A stretch of DNA of 64,000 bases from Pseudomonas mediterranea CFBP 5447 (GTDB lineage: Bacteria; Pseudomonadota; Gammaproteobacteria; Pseudomonadales; Pseudomonadaceae), in the NCBI RefSeq assembly GCF_000774145.1, contig NZ_KN322984.1, positions 233,435-297,434 of the forward strand, read 5' to 3'. The notes under the pieces are model-generated. The model searched no databases, was not told where the DNA came from, and saw only the letters and a program-made list of their open reading frames with translations. A program made the position numbers and the translations under genes. Positions 1-10,324 of the stretch are shown piece after piece. How positions within the stretch are numbered: position 1 is the first letter of the stretch; each line of letters starts with the position of its first letter.

Positions 1-23
1 ATGAGCGCGACTCGCTTCTTGAG

Positions 24-1505
24 CTACCGCCGCTTGCTGCCTCCCAGCAACGACCCCATCAACCCCCGCACCAACTGCCGGCCCAATTGATTGGCCGCCT
101 GGCGCATCGCCGATTTCAATGCCTGGCCTGCCGCCGTGCCAAGAAATTCTCCAGCCTTTTCGGTAAAGCTCGGCTCCTCGGCCGCCGGTTTGCCTGGTGC
201 CACCTCGGGCTCCAGGCCCTTGCGGCCCATCAGCACCTCATAGGCCGATTCACGATCGATGGGTTTATCGTAGCGGCCCTGCAACGGCGAACGGGCGATC
301 AAGCTGGCGCGCTCGGCCTCGGTCAACGGCCCGATACGCGATTGCGGTGGCGCCACCAACACCCGCCGGACCATCTCCGGCGTACCTTTTTCCTGCAAGG
401 TGCCCACCAGGGCCTCGCCGATGCCCAATTCGGTAAGCACCGCCAGGGCGTCAAACTGCGGATTCGGCCGGAAGCCGTCCGCCACCGCCCGCAGGGACTT
501 CTGCTCCTTGGCGGTAAAGGCCCGCAGGCCATGCTGGATGCGCAATCCCAACTGCGCCAGGACATCGTCCGGCAAGTCGCCCGGGGATTGCGTGACGAAG
601 TACACCCCGACGCCTTTGGAGCGAATCAGGCGCACCACTTGCTCCAAGCGCTCCTGCAACGCCTTCGGCGTACCGGCGAACAGCAGATGTGCCTCGTCGA
701 AAAACAGCGCCAGCAGCGGTTTATCCGCATCGCCGCGCTCGGGCAATTGCTCGAACAGCTCGGCCAGCAGCCACAACAGGAACGTCGCGTAGACCTTGGG
801 CGCCTCGTGGACCAGGCGACTGGCGTCCAGCAAATGAATGCGGCCGCGGCCGTCGCCGTCCGGTTGCAGGATGTCTTCGAGCTGCAAGGCCGGTTCGCCG
901 AACAACGCGTCGGCGCCCTGTTGTTCCAGGGTGGACAAGCGCCGCAACAACGCCTGGCTGGAACCGGTGGTCATCAGCGCCGCGTCGTCCCCCAACAATG
1001 CCGGGTTGTCCTTGAGGTGGTTGAGCAGGGCCTTCAGGTCCTTGAGGTCCAGCAATAACAGGCCTTCGCGATCGGCCACCTTGAACGCGGCGTACAACGC
1101 CGCCTGCTGGCTGTCGGTCAGCTCCAGCAGGCTGCCGAGCAGCAGCGGCCCCATCTCGCTGAGGGTGGTGCGCAGCGGGTGGCCGGACTGGCCGTGAACG
1201 TCCCACAGGGTCACCGGATAGGCCCGGGGCTTGTGCTCGAGCCAGGGCATGCCGGCAATGCGCTCGGCGACTTTGCCTTGGGGATTGCCGGCGGCGCCGA
1301 GTCCGCACAGGTCGCCCTTGATGTCTGCCGCGAACACCGCCACGCCGGCATCGCTGAAGGCTTCGGCCAGGCGTTGCAGGGTGACGGTTTTGCCGGTGCC
1401 GGTGGCGCCTGCCACCAGGCCATGACGGTTCGCCAGGCGCATGGCTTGGCCAATGGGCTGGCCAGCGAGGTCGGCCCCGATAACGAGTTGCAGTGAGTCA
1501 GGCAT
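24..1505 (-). CDS. HerA-like / DUF853 ATPase (YjgR family)
   Basis: This is a 493-aa P-loop ATPase of the HerA/FtsK superfamily, DUF853 branch. The Walker A motif GATGTGKT lies at residues 33-40, straight after the N-terminal strand, and a Walker B motif (LLALFFDEAH) lies near residue 270. The DUF853 family is usually about 500 aa, so the gene looks full length. The C-terminal 60 residues are an Ala/Gly-rich amphipathic stretch, typical of the family. HerA proteins are hexameric DNA translocases, but the cellular role of DUF853 members is not settled. The ATG at 1505 is preceded by AGGTGA at good spacing. The gene is divergent from the chemoreceptor gene and I see no operon partner. The family call is sure; the function is not. 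Confidence 0.88.
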   Translation of the reverse strand: MPDSLQLVIGADLAGQPIGQAMRLANRHGLVAGATGTGKTVTLQRLAEAFSDAGVAVFAADIKGDLCGLGAAGNPQGKVAERIAGMPWLEHKPRAYPVTLWDVHGQSGHPLRTTLSEMGPLLLGSLLELTDSQQAALYAAFKVADREGLLLLDLKDLKALLNHLKDNPALLGDDAALMTTGSSQALLRRLSTLEQQGADALFGEPALQLEDILQPDGDGRGRIHLLDASRLVHEAPKVYATFLLWLLAELFEQLPERGDADKPLLALFFDEAHLLFAGTPKALQERLEQVVRLIRSKGVGVYFVTQSPGDLPDDVLAQLGLRIQHGLRAFTAKEQKSLRAVADGFRPNPQFDALAVLTELGIGEALVGTLQEKGTPEMVRRVLVAPPQSRIGPLTEAERASLIARSPLQGRYDKPIDRESAYEVLMGRKGLEPEVAPGKPAAEEPSFTEKAGEFLGTAAGQALKSAMRQAANQLGRQLVRGLMGSLLGGSKRR

Positions 1506-1693
1506 GTGGTCACCTGTGATTAATTTCCGGCCAAGTATGGCCGATATAAGAAGCGACAGACCTCAGTGAAAACACGGTCGGATAATTCCCCAGGGAGAGA
1601 AGGAAATATCAGAACTTTCAACACGGCGCCTTTTTTCGAACTTTTCATATAAAAGCACGCCCAGAGCTATAAGACTCCGCGGAACCCCGAGCC

Positions 1694-3583
1694 ATGAACA
1701 AAAACCTGCGTTTCAGCCACAAAATCCTGATTGCCGCCGCATTGATCGTCATCGCGGCCTTCGCTTCATTCACCGCCTACAACGATTACCTGCAACGCAA
1801 CGCCATCCGTGACGACCTCGACAGCTACCTGCATGAAATGAGCGACGTCACGGCGAGCAACATCCAGACCTGGCTGAGCGGCCGTATCCTGCTGATCGAA
1901 AACCTGGCCCAGAACATCGCCGTCACGCCCGACCAGGCCGGCGTCACCCGCCTGCTGGAGCAGAAAGCGCTGACGTCCACCTTCATGGCGTCCTACCTGG
2001 GCGATGCCAAGGGCAGCTTCATCATACGCCCCGACGCGAAGATGCCAGACGGTTTCGATCCGCGGGTACGCCCCTGGTACAAAGGCGCCGAAAGCAGCGC
2101 CACCGCCACCCTGACCGAACCCTACATCGATGCCGCCAGCGGCGGACTGATCATTTCCATCGCCAGCGCCTCCAGGAACAACGGGCAAAGTGTCGGCGTG
2201 GTGGGTGGCGACCTGAGCCTGCAAACCATCATCGACAACCTCAAGACCGTGGATTTCGATGGCATGGGCTACGCCTACCTGGTCAGCGCCGACGGCAAGA
2301 TCCTGGTACATCCCGATAAAGCCCTGGTCATGAAGACCTTGAATGACGCCTATCCGCAGAACACACCGAAAATCAGCGACCAGATCAACGAAGTCGAGGT
2401 CGACGGTCATACGCGCATCGTCACCTTCACGCCGATCAAAGGCCTGCCCTCGGTGAACTGGTACGTCGGTGTGTCGGTCGACAAGGACCAGGCCTACTCG
2501 ATGCTTAGCAACTTCCGAACCTCGGCGGTGATTGCCACCGTCATTGCCGTGGTTTTCATCATCGCGCTGCTGAGCATGCTGATCCGTCTGCTGATCCAGC
2601 CCTTGCATGTCATGACCCGGGCCATGGAGGACATCGCCGACGGCGAGGGCGACCTGACCAAACGCCTGACGATCCAGAACCAGGACGAATTCGGCATCCT
2701 GGGCACCGCGTTCAACCGCTTCGTGGAGCGTATCCACGGGTCGATCCGCGAAGTGTCTTCCGCCACCGAACACGTCAACGAAGTCGCCTTGCGCGTGGTG
2801 AGCGCCTCGAATTCGTCGATGGTCAACTCCGACGAACAGTCCAGCCGGACCAACAGCGTCGCCGCGGCCATCAACCAATTGGGCGCCGCCGCCCAGGAAA
2901 TCGCCCGCAACGCCGCCCAGGCCTCCCATCAGGCCAGCGATGCCCGTGGCCTGGCGGAGGACGGCCAGCAGGTGGTAGACCGCAGCATTGCCGCGATGAA
3001 CCGACTGTCCGACCTGCTGAGCACCTCAAGCAGCAACATCGAATCGCTCAATAGCAAGACCGTGAACATCGGTCAGATCCTGGAAGTGATCACCAGCATT
3101 TCCCAACAGACCAACCTGCTGGCCCTCAACGCGGCGATCGAAGCCGCCCGGGCCGGTGAGGCCGGACGCGGTTTTGCCGTGGTGGCCGATGAGGTGCGCA
3201 ACCTGGCCCATCGCACCCAGGAGTCGGCGCAACAGGTGCAGACCATGATCGAGGAGTTGCAGGTCGGCGCGCGGGCGTCGGTCACGACCATGAATGACAG
3301 CCAGCGCCACAGCCAGGAAAGCGTGGAGATCGCCAACCAGGCCGGCGAACGCCTGAACAGCGTGACCCAGCGCATCGGCGAAATCGACGGCATGAACCAG
3401 TCGGTGGCCACGGCCACCGAGGAACAGACGGCGGTGGTGGAATCGATCAACGTGGACATCACCGAGATCAACACCCTGAATCAGGAAGGTGTGGAAAACC
3501 TGCAATCCACCCTGCGCGCGTGCTCCGATCTTGAACGGCAGGCGGCGCGGCTCAAGCAGTTGGTGGGCAGTTTCCGTATCTGA
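1694..3583 (+). CDS. Methyl-accepting chemotaxis protein, PctA/PctB-type dCache receptor
   Basis: This is a 629-aa transmembrane chemoreceptor. A short cytoplasmic N-terminus and TM1 (about residues 11-30) are followed by a periplasmic double-Cache sensor to about 275, TM2 (about 280-300), a HAMP domain and a methyl-accepting signalling domain with the conserved hairpin tip around [18 protein letters not shown]. The sensor matches what I remember of P. aeruginosa PctA/B/C closely and even shares its numbering: R126, W128, Y129 and D173 of the amino-acid-binding motif are present. Residue 121, Tyr in PctA, is Phe here. In P. aeruginosa pctA/pctB lie near purU-mvaT, as here. Likely ligand: L-amino acids or a related amine, by inference. 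The signal would go through CheW/CheA to the flagellar motor. Confidence 0.93.
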   Translation: MNKNLRFSHKILIAAALIVIAAFASFTAYNDYLQRNAIRDDLDSYLHEMSDVTASNIQTWLSGRILLIENLAQNIAVTPDQAGVTRLLEQKALTSTFMASYLGDAKGSFIIRPDAKMPDGFDPRVRPWYKGAESSATATLTEPYIDAASGGLIISIASASRNNGQSVGVVGGDLSLQTIIDNLKTVDFDGMGYAYLVSADGKILVHPDKALVMKTLNDAYPQNTPKISDQINEVEVDGHTRIVTFTPIKGLPSVNWYVGVSVDKDQAYSMLSNFRTSAVIATVIAVVFIIALLSMLIRLLIQPLHVMTRAMEDIADGEGDLTKRLTIQNQDEFGILGTAFNRFVERIHGSIREVSSATEHVNEVALRVVSASNSSMVNSDEQSSRTNSVAAAINQLGAAAQEIARNAAQASHQASDARGLAEDGQQVVDRSIAAMNRLSDLLSTSSSNIESLNSKTVNIGQILEVITSISQQTNLLALNAAIEAARAGEAGRGFAVVADEVRNLAHRTQESAQQVQTMIEELQVGARASVTTMNDSQRHSQESVEIANQAGERLNSVTQRIGEIDGMNQSVATATEEQTAVVESINVDITEINTLNQEGVENLQSTLRACSDLERQAARLKQLVGSFRI

Positions 3584-3602
3584 CAACGCTTGGACTGGCC
3601 CC

Positions 3603-3667
3603 ATCGCGAGCAGGCTCGCTCCCACAGAGGATTGCATTTCAAATGTGGGAGCGAGCCTGCTCGCGAT
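3603..3667. repeat. REP-like inverted pair (GTGGGAGCGAGC family)
   Basis: Two copies of the Pseudomonas REP-type core GTGGGAGCGAGCCTGCTCGC stand head to head within 65 bp just after the chemoreceptor gene, forming a perfect long hairpin arrangement (REPIN-like). It lies between the receptor and the glycosyltransferase operon, where it could protect or end transcripts. Confidence 0.85.
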
Positions 3668-3785
3668 GAGGGCCTATCAAACAAAGTAATACTCCACTGA
3701 CACCTCGCCCCCACCACAACCCAACCGAACATCTATTCTTCATAAAGGTCAACACAGGAGAACACAGACCGGAGGGATGTTCATC

Positions 3786-4898
3786 GTGCATATAGCGGAC
3801 ATAACCATGTTCTACGCCCCCGCCAGCGGAGGCGTGCGCACTTATCTGGATGCCAAGCACCGTCGCCTGGGGGATCGGCCCGGCATCCGCCACAGTCTGC
3901 TGATTCCCGGCGCGCATTTGAGCGAGCAGGATGGGATCTACAAGGTGCCCGCCCCTGCGCTGCCCTTCGGCAAGGGCTACCGCTTCCCGCTGCGCCTGGC
4001 GCCCTGGCGCAATGCCCTGCGCGATCTGCAACCAGACCTGATCGAAGTCGGCGACCCCTACCTCACCGCCTGGGCCGCGCTGGACGCCCGACGCCAGCTG
4101 GACGTGCCGGTCATCGGGTTCTATCACTCCGATCTGCCCCTGCTGGTGAGCAATCGCATGGGCAATTGGTTCACCCCCAACATCGAAGCCTATGTCAGCA
4201 AGTTGTACGGCAACTTCGACCGGGTCCTGGCACCGAGTCAGGTCATGGCCGACAAGCTGGCGGGGTTGGGCGTGCGTAATGTCCATGTGCAGCCATTGGG
4301 CGTGGATCTGCAGACCTTCAACCCCGGCGCCCGCGACCCGGAACTGCGGGCCGAGCTGGGCATTGCCGAAGACACACGTCTGTTGATCTTCGCCGGACGC
4401 GGTTCCAAGGAAAAGAACCTGCCGGTGCTGCTCAAATGCATGAAGCGCCTGGGCGAGCGCTACCACCTGCTGCTGGTGGGCTCGTCAATGCCTGCCATCG
4501 TCCCGGACAACGTCACCGTGATCGATGCGTTCCGTCCGGCGCCGCAAGTTGCCCGGCTGATGGCCAGCGCCGACGCCCTGCTGCATGCCGGCGATCAGGA
4601 AACCTTCGGCCTGGTGATCCTCGAAGCCATGGCCAGCGGCATTCCGGTGGTGGCGGTCGCGGCAGGGGCATTTACCGAAATCGTCCACGAAGACTGCGGC
4701 CTGTTGTGCGCGCCAAATAACCCACAGGCCATGGCCAATGCCGTGCGGCAGCTTTTCTCCGAGGGTTGCCAGCGCCGCGGCTTGTTGGCGCGTCGTCATG
4801 TCGAGCGTCATTACGCCTGGGATTCGGTGGTCAACAGCCTGCTCGGGCATTATTACGCGGTGCTCGGCGAACAGCTGCCGCTACAGGCCAATGGTTGA
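3786..4898 (+). CDS. Glycosyltransferase family 4 (GT-B fold)
   Basis: This is a retaining GT4 glycosyltransferase of about 370 aa. The N-terminal Rossmann-like half begins HIADITMFYAPASGGV, where Gly-Gly is the nucleotide-sugar/acceptor loop. The C-terminal half has the EX7E signature in DQETFGLVILEAMASG. There are two in-frame starts: an ATG at 3777, which touches the GGAGG (3771-3775) and is too close, and a GTG at 3786 ten bases away, which I prefer. It is the first gene of a tight operon with a DUF2334 deacetylase and a flippase-like membrane protein. Together these suggest glycolipid or cell-surface glycan modification. Donor and acceptor are unknown. Confidence 0.88.
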   Translation: MHIADITMFYAPASGGVRTYLDAKHRRLGDRPGIRHSLLIPGAHLSEQDGIYKVPAPALPFGKGYRFPLRLAPWRNALRDLQPDLIEVGDPYLTAWAALDARRQLDVPVIGFYHSDLPLLVSNRMGNWFTPNIEAYVSKLYGNFDRVLAPSQVMADKLAGLGVRNVHVQPLGVDLQTFNPGARDPELRAELGIAEDTRLLIFAGRGSKEKNLPVLLKCMKRLGERYHLLLVGSSMPAIVPDNVTVIDAFRPAPQVARLMASADALLHAGDQETFGLVILEAMASGIPVVAVAAGAFTEIVHEDCGLLCAPNNPQAMANAVRQLFSEGCQRRGLLARRHVERHYAWDSVVNSLLGHYYAVLGEQLPLQANG

Positions 4899-4914
4899 GA
4901 TGAGGTCCGTGCCG

Positions 4915-5682
4915 ATGAATCACCCACCCAGTGTATTACTGGTCCTGCATGACGTGGCACCGCAAACCTGGCCCGACTACCAGCCTTTCGTCGAAGCCGT
5001 CGACGCCCTCGGTCATGTACCGATGACCTGGCTGGTGGTTCCGGATTTCCATCACACCAATGCGCTGGACGATCATCCGGGCTTCCGGCGCCTGCTCGAC
5101 AGCCGGGTCGAGCGCGGCGACGAATTGGTGCTGCACGGCTACTACCATTGCGACGACGGCCCACCGGCCCGCCACCCCAAGGACTGGTTCATGCGCCGGG
5201 TCTACACCCATGAGGGCGAGTTCTACAGCCTGCCCGAGGAAGCCGCCCTCGCCCGCCTGCGCGCCGGGATCGAAACCTTTGAGCGTTATCAGTGGCCACT
5301 GGAAGGCTTCGTTGCCCCGGCCTGGCTGATGAGCGAAGGCACGCGCCAGGCCTTGCGCCAATTACCGTTGAGCTACACCAGCGATACCCAGCACTTGTAC
5401 CGCTTGCCTGACTTCATCCCCATCGACGCCCCGGGGCTGGTCTGGAGCGCCCGCAGTGCCTGGCGCCGTGGTTTGTCGAAAGTGCTCAGCGACCAACGCG
5501 AACAGCGTTGGCGCCAGGCGCCGGTGATTCGCCTGGGCCTGCACCCGGTCGACATGCGCCACCGGTTTTCCCGGGACTATTGGTTGCGAACACTTGAGCG
5601 CCTGCTCGACGACGGACGCGTACCGATGACCAAGGCCGGGTGGTTGGCCACCCAAGGCCTGCGACTCGACCGCGTCGCATGA
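4915..5682 (+). CDS. DUF2334 polysaccharide-deacetylase-like protein
   Basis: The protein is 255 aa and belongs to the DUF2334/COG3233 group of predicted deacetylases, which share the NodB-like (beta/alpha) barrel. It begins with the strand VLLVLHDVAPQTWP, where the Asp is the usual first metal or catalytic residue, and carries GDELVLHGYYH, where the His residues match the metal-binding motif of deacetylases. ATG 4915 is chosen because GATGAGG lies nine bases upstream and the homologous strand starts right after it. The reading frame stays open further upstream, inside the glycosyltransferase gene, but that part is a shadow. It is 16 bp after the glycosyltransferase and overlaps the next gene by 4 bp. 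It probably removes acetyl groups from a glycan; substrate unknown. Confidence 0.85.
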   Translation: MNHPPSVLLVLHDVAPQTWPDYQPFVEAVDALGHVPMTWLVVPDFHHTNALDDHPGFRRLLDSRVERGDELVLHGYYHCDDGPPARHPKDWFMRRVYTHEGEFYSLPEEAALARLRAGIETFERYQWPLEGFVAPAWLMSEGTRQALRQLPLSYTSDTQHLYRLPDFIPIDAPGLVWSARSAWRRGLSKVLSDQREQRWRQAPVIRLGLHPVDMRHRFSRDYWLRTLERLLDDGRVPMTKAGWLATQGLRLDRVA

Positions 5683-6674
5683 AACGGCTGATCTGGCTGG
5701 CTGCGGCGCTGCTCACGGCGTTGTTGGTGCCACTGCTGGTGGGTGGCGGGGAAATGTGGTCACGAGTGCAGCGCTTTCCCTTGTCGTTGCTGTTGAGCAT
5801 GCTGGGCATGATCGGGCTGTGCTGGGCGCTGAACGCCGTGCGCCTGCGCCTGCTGCTGGGTGAACAACGTGGGTGCATCGGCGGGCTGAAAAGCATTGGC
5901 GTGGTGATGTCCACCGAATTCGCCATGTGCGCAACACCCGGCGGCAGCGGCGGACCGTTGACGCTGATGGCCCTGCTGGGGCGCAACGGCGTGCGTCCGG
6001 CCCACGCCAGCGCGGTGTTCGCCATGGACCAGTTGAGCGACCTGCTGTTCTTCCTCTGCGCGCTGGTGGGCATCTTGCTGTATGCGCTGTTCCAGAATCT
6101 CAGCCAGCGCATGGAATGGATGCTGGCGCTGAGCGCGTTTTCGCTCTTCGGTGGGCTGATCGGCTGTGCGTTGGTGGCTCGCTACCATCGCTGGCTGATC
6201 CTGCTGGGCGCCAGGCTGCTGCGACATTTGCGCGTGAAAGCCACCACCCGCCGCCGCTGGGGACGCAAGATCCTGAATTTCCTGGCGGCGTTCACCACGA
6301 CGCTGAAACTGCCCAGGCAGACGCTCTTCCAGGTATTCGGCCTGACCTGCCTGCATTGGGCCCTGCGTTATAGCGTGCTCTACCTGGCGCTGAAAGGGTT
6401 GGGGGCGGATCTGCAATGGGCCTGGAGTTTCCTGGTCCAGATGCTGTCCCTCAGCGCGGGACAATTCAGCCTGCTGCCCGGCGGTGCCGGGGCCGCGGAA
6501 GTGACATCCGCTGCACTGCTGGCGCCGATGGTGGGCAAGTCCACCGCGGCGGCGGCGATCCTGATCTGGCGGGCGGTGACCTACTACTTTTACCTGGTGG
6601 CTGGCGGGCCGGTGTTCTTCCTGATGGTGGGGCGTCCGTTGATCAAGAAGCTGATGAAGCTCAGAGAGGCCTGA
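5679..6674 (+). CDS. Flippase-like (LPG synthase TM / UPF0104) integral membrane protein
   Basis: This is a 331-aa polytopic membrane protein with about eight hydrophobic helices, resembling the N-terminal flippase domain of MprF/AglD (UPF0104). The motif ATPGGSGGPLTLMALLGRNG near residue 88 matches the conserved Gly/Pro-rich loop, and the C-terminal half has LLPGGAGAAEV, the second family signature. Its start overlaps the deacetylase stop (ATGA), so the two are translationally coupled. No soluble aminoacyl-transferase domain follows, so it is not MprF itself. With the upstream glycosyltransferase and deacetylase it may move a modified lipid across the inner membrane; this is inferred from context. 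Confidence 0.88.
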   Translation: MKRLIWLAAALLTALLVPLLVGGGEMWSRVQRFPLSLLLSMLGMIGLCWALNAVRLRLLLGEQRGCIGGLKSIGVVMSTEFAMCATPGGSGGPLTLMALLGRNGVRPAHASAVFAMDQLSDLLFFLCALVGILLYALFQNLSQRMEWMLALSAFSLFGGLIGCALVARYHRWLILLGARLLRHLRVKATTRRRWGRKILNFLAAFTTTLKLPRQTLFQVFGLTCLHWALRYSVLYLALKGLGADLQWAWSFLVQMLSLSAGQFSLLPGGAGAAEVTSAALLAPMVGKSTAAAAILIWRAVTYYFYLVAGGPVFFLMVGRPLIKKLMKLREA

Positions 6675-6687
6675 AGTCGGTCGATGC

Positions 6688-6852
6688 CTACTCGGCATCG
6701 TCCTGGGGATGGGTCTGTTGCCACAGTTCGGCGGCGTCGGGAAACTCCGTGCCGTCATCCGGGCCCAGTTCCTCGGGATCGTAGCGGCTCAGGCAGCCCT
6801 CACCGAGGGTGGCCGGGGCCTTGGAGGTGGCTTTGTCCAGTGGATCGGTCAT
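6688..6852 (-). CDS. Small acidic hypothetical protein (54 aa)
   Basis: The protein is 54 aa, begins MTDPLDKATSKAPATLGEG, and has an Asp/Glu/Pro-rich C-terminal half ending DDAE. The frame is open far upstream, but ATG 6852 has ATGAGG six bases before it. It has no signal peptide or TM helix. I recall similar short orphans in other Pseudomonas genomes, but no function is known to me. It converges on the flippase-like gene and its own upstream side is filled by a repeat element. Confidence 0.6.
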   Translation of the reverse strand: MTDPLDKATSKAPATLGEGCLSRYDPEELGPDDGTEFPDAAELWQQTHPQDDAE

Positions 6853-6910
6853 GGTGTGCCTCATCATGAAAAGAGCCGTGTCCTTTAAATAACAGACAAC
6901 ACAGAACTTT

Positions 6911-7053
6911 GTGGCGAGGGGATTTATCCCCGCTGGGCTGCGAAGCAGCCCCAAGATAATCAATCGGCCCGCCTGACACACCGAGGTGTCGATTTTAGGG
7001 CCGCTTCGCGCCCCAGCGGGGCGGTGCGACGTTTCGCTAAATCCCCTCGCCAC
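6911..7053. repeat. Long REP-like inverted repeat (GTGGCGAGGGG family)
   Basis: The left arm starts GTGGCGAGGGGATTTATCCC and the right arm ends with its complement (TAAATCCCCTCGCCAC). Inner arms GGGCTGCGAAGCAGCCCC and GGGCCGCTTCGCGCCCC sit around a unique loop. Compared with its sister copies, the right arm carries about 15 extra bases (GGTGCGACGTTTCGC) between the GGGG block and TAAATCC, so this copy is mutated. Confidence 0.85.
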
Positions 7054-7096
7054 AGGTGCGCGGGTTTATCCCCATTGTTGATCGCCAGCCGTTCGG

Positions 7097-7945
<849 letters not shown>

Positions 7946-8238
7946 TAGAGAACTCCAGAACTTCGCAAAGGCGGCCATTCTAGCCATTGCGCAGCAAAAC
8001 TGCAGTATTGAGTGACAGACCGGGCCCTTCGGCCAGCGAGCGGGTCGGGTCCGGGCAAGCGCTTATATTGTGAATGGATGTGAAAATCGCCGAGGATATT
8101 TAACTGCGAGGTCCTTTTCTGTGGCTTGGCACTAAGTAATTAAATAAAAGCCTGCTTAAATGTTTACTTGATGAAACTGTCTGATTACTATTGCCACACT
8201 GTCTCCTTGTCCGCAGCGTCCTACATAAGGTAGTCCCC

Positions 8239-8619
8239 ATGTCCTTGATCACTGAATACAACGCTACAAAACAAGCCATTGAAGAACTGCAACAGCGTCT
8301 GGCCGACCTGTCCAAAGACGACAAACTGCAAAAAGAATTGGAATTCGAAGGCAAACTGCGCACTCTGATGGGCGAATACTCCAAGTCCCTGCGCGACATC
8401 ATCGGCCTGCTGGATCCAGAAGCCAAGTCGGGTAAAGCCCCTCGTGGCGGCGCCGTGAAAACTACCGGCACCAAACGCGCTCGCAAAGTTAAGCAATACA
8501 AAAACCCGCACAACGGCGAAGTCATCGAAACCAAAGGTGGCAACCACAAGACTCTGAAAGAGTGGAAAGCCAAGTGGGGCGGTGACGTGGTTGAAGGCTG
8601 GGCAACCTTGCTGGGCTAA
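8239..8619 (+). CDS. mvaT: H-NS-family xenogeneic silencer MvaT
   Basis: MvaT is the Pseudomonas H-NS-like nucleoid protein that coats AT-rich, often horizontally acquired DNA and represses it, including virulence and prophage loci. The protein is 126 aa. Residues 1-60 form the coiled-coil oligomerisation part (MSLITEYNATKQAIEELQQR). A linker rich in Gly/Lys/Thr follows, then the C-terminal DNA-binding domain with KQYKNPHNGEVIETKGGNHK. ATG 8239 matches the family start; an in-frame Met 16 codons upstream is in the leader. A perfect intrinsic terminator follows. It is a plausible silencer of the less GC-rich part of the Tc locus in this same window. Confidence 0.96.
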   Translation: MSLITEYNATKQAIEELQQRLADLSKDDKLQKELEFEGKLRTLMGEYSKSLRDIIGLLDPEAKSGKAPRGGAVKTTGTKRARKVKQYKNPHNGEVIETKGGNHKTLKEWKAKWGGDVVEGWATLLG

Positions 8620-8652
8620 GCCTCGCCGGGTTTCAGCGTTCGCTACACACAC

Positions 8653-8680
8653 AAAAACGCCAGCCATTGCTGGCGTTTTT
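8653..8680 (+). terminator. Intrinsic terminator of mvaT
   Basis: A perfect 12-bp stem (AAAAACGCCAGC paired with GCTGGCGTTTTT) around the loop CATT ends in a T run, 33 bp after the mvaT stop. It is bidirectional in form, so it could also end sbcB transcripts coming from the other strand. Confidence 0.93.
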
Positions 8681-8711
8681 CATGCCTGTGATTTTTTCAC
8701 TTCTTCGCTGT

Positions 8712-10139
8712 TCAGAGACTTAAACGTTTGCGCAGTTGCTGGCTGTAACCTTGCCACTCAATGAGCACCTCTCGCTGCAATGGCGTGGAAAGCGCCAGCC
8801 ACTCTCCCATCGCCTCATCAAAACTTTCCAGGGTATTGGGCGCGCCCCACTGTGGCGATGACAGGCGTTGCTGACAGAACAGCCGCCAGCGCCCCTGCTC
8901 TTCCGGATTCAAGGTATCTGGAAAGTTACGCGCGCGATATCGAAACAATAATTCCGGCAAACGTTCATCATCGAAAGGCCAGCTTTCTTGTGCCAAATGC
9001 GCCGGATCCGCCATGCGGACTTGTTCACATAAACGGCGATCGCGATCACCGAGGAAGCCTGTGTATAACTGTTGCTCCGGGTCCTCGTTGGCCGTGAAAT
9101 CCTCGCGGCCATAAATAGCCTGAAGTTTATCCTGCCAAACTTGCTGGGCATCACTTAGCTGCAATGCCCGTTGCTGCAGCCCGTCCATGTCCAGTTGCAA
9201 ACGTTGCCGGTCCTCGGCCCGCAGCACCGACAGCGGCGCGACCACCGGACATTTGTTGATATGAATGAGTTTGAGAGGCACTGGCAACTCTCCCTCGAGC
9301 AGTTCGTCCCGACGGGTATATAAACGTTGCCGCAAGATGTCCGCATCGTGGTCCAACAACCCCTGGGGATCCAGGTGCAGGTCGCAAACAATCAAGGCAT
9401 TGCGGTTCTTCGGATGCCAGGCCAGCGGCAGAACCACGCCGATGTAGTTTCGAGCGGCCGAGAAGCGCCCGGAAATGTGCACCATCGGCTGCAACAGGCG
9501 GATCTGGTCCATCACTTTCTGCTTGCTGCGCAACTGGAACAGCCAGTCGTAGAGCCGTGGTTGCTTCTGGCGGATCAGGCGAGCCAGGGCAATCGTTGCG
9601 CGCACATCCGACAACGCGTCGTGAGCCTGGCCATGGTCGATGCCATTGGCGGCAGTCAGGCGCTCCAGCTTGAGGCTGACCCGACCGTCCTCTTGCGGCC
9701 AGGCAATGCCATCGGGGCGCAGTGCGTAGGCCGTGCGCACCAGATCGATCAAGTCCCAACGGCTGTTGCCACCCTGCCACTCCCGCGCATACGGGTCGAA
9801 GAAATTCCGGTAGAGGCTGTAGCGGGTCATTTCATCGTCGAAACGCAAGGTGTTGTAGCCGGCGCCGCAGGTACCGGGCGCGGCCAGCTGCTGGTGCACA
9901 CGGGTCATGAAATCGGCTTCGCTCAAGCCTTTTTCAGCCAGGCACGTCGGGGTGATACCGGTAATCGCACAAGCCGCCGGATGGGGCAGGATGTCATCGC
10001 TCGGCCGGCAATACAGGTTCACCGGTGCGTCGATTTCATTGAGTTCGAAATCGGTACGGATGCCCGCCACCTGCAAGGGTCGGTCGCAACGCGGATCGAT
10101 GCCGGTGGTTTCGTAGTCGTACCAGAAGATGGAGGTCAC
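8712..10139 (-). CDS. sbcB: Exodeoxyribonuclease I
   Basis: ExoI is a processive 3'-5' single-strand DNase acting in recombination and mismatch repair. The protein is 475 aa, the same length as E. coli ExoI. DEDD exonuclease motifs are visible: Exo I FWYDYETTGID at the very N-terminus, Exo II GYNTLRFDDEMTRY near residue 105, and Exo III HDALSDVRATIALARL near residue 180. The SH3-like and helical C-terminal domains follow. The start is a GTG at 10139 (VTSIFWYDYETTG) with AGGAACA upstream; the frame runs 15 codons further but has no better site. It converges on mvaT. Confidence 0.96.
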   Translation of the reverse strand: MTSIFWYDYETTGIDPRCDRPLQVAGIRTDFELNEIDAPVNLYCRPSDDILPHPAACAITGITPTCLAEKGLSEADFMTRVHQQLAAPGTCGAGYNTLRFDDEMTRYSLYRNFFDPYAREWQGGNSRWDLIDLVRTAYALRPDGIAWPQEDGRVSLKLERLTAANGIDHGQAHDALSDVRATIALARLIRQKQPRLYDWLFQLRSKQKVMDQIRLLQPMVHISGRFSAARNYIGVVLPLAWHPKNRNALIVCDLHLDPQGLLDHDADILRQRLYTRRDELLEGELPVPLKLIHINKCPVVAPLSVLRAEDRQRLQLDMDGLQQRALQLSDAQQVWQDKLQAIYGREDFTANEDPEQQLYTGFLGDRDRRLCEQVRMADPAHLAQESWPFDDERLPELLFRYRARNFPDTLNPEEQGRWRLFCQQRLSSPQWGAPNTLESFDEAMGEWLALSTPLQREVLIEWQGYSQQLRKRLSL

Positions 10140-10324
10140 GGGCTGTTCCTGGGCAAAAGACTGGCGAAGTCTAGGGGGTCCCACCCGGCTTCGGCCAGTG
10201 GTCCGGGAATTGAATCACGTCACGATCCATAAAATGACATACACAGTTGTATCGTTTGCCCGCACGAAGGCTGCTAGCATCTGCCGGGATCAACGTTCGA
10301 ACCGGCCCATCACTCAGGTTGCCC

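Noticed and set aside
87..1058. 323-codon plus-strand frame opposite the HerA-like gene
   Set aside because: Antisense shadow with Gln/Arg/Leu bias and no start signal; the minus strand has Walker motifs.
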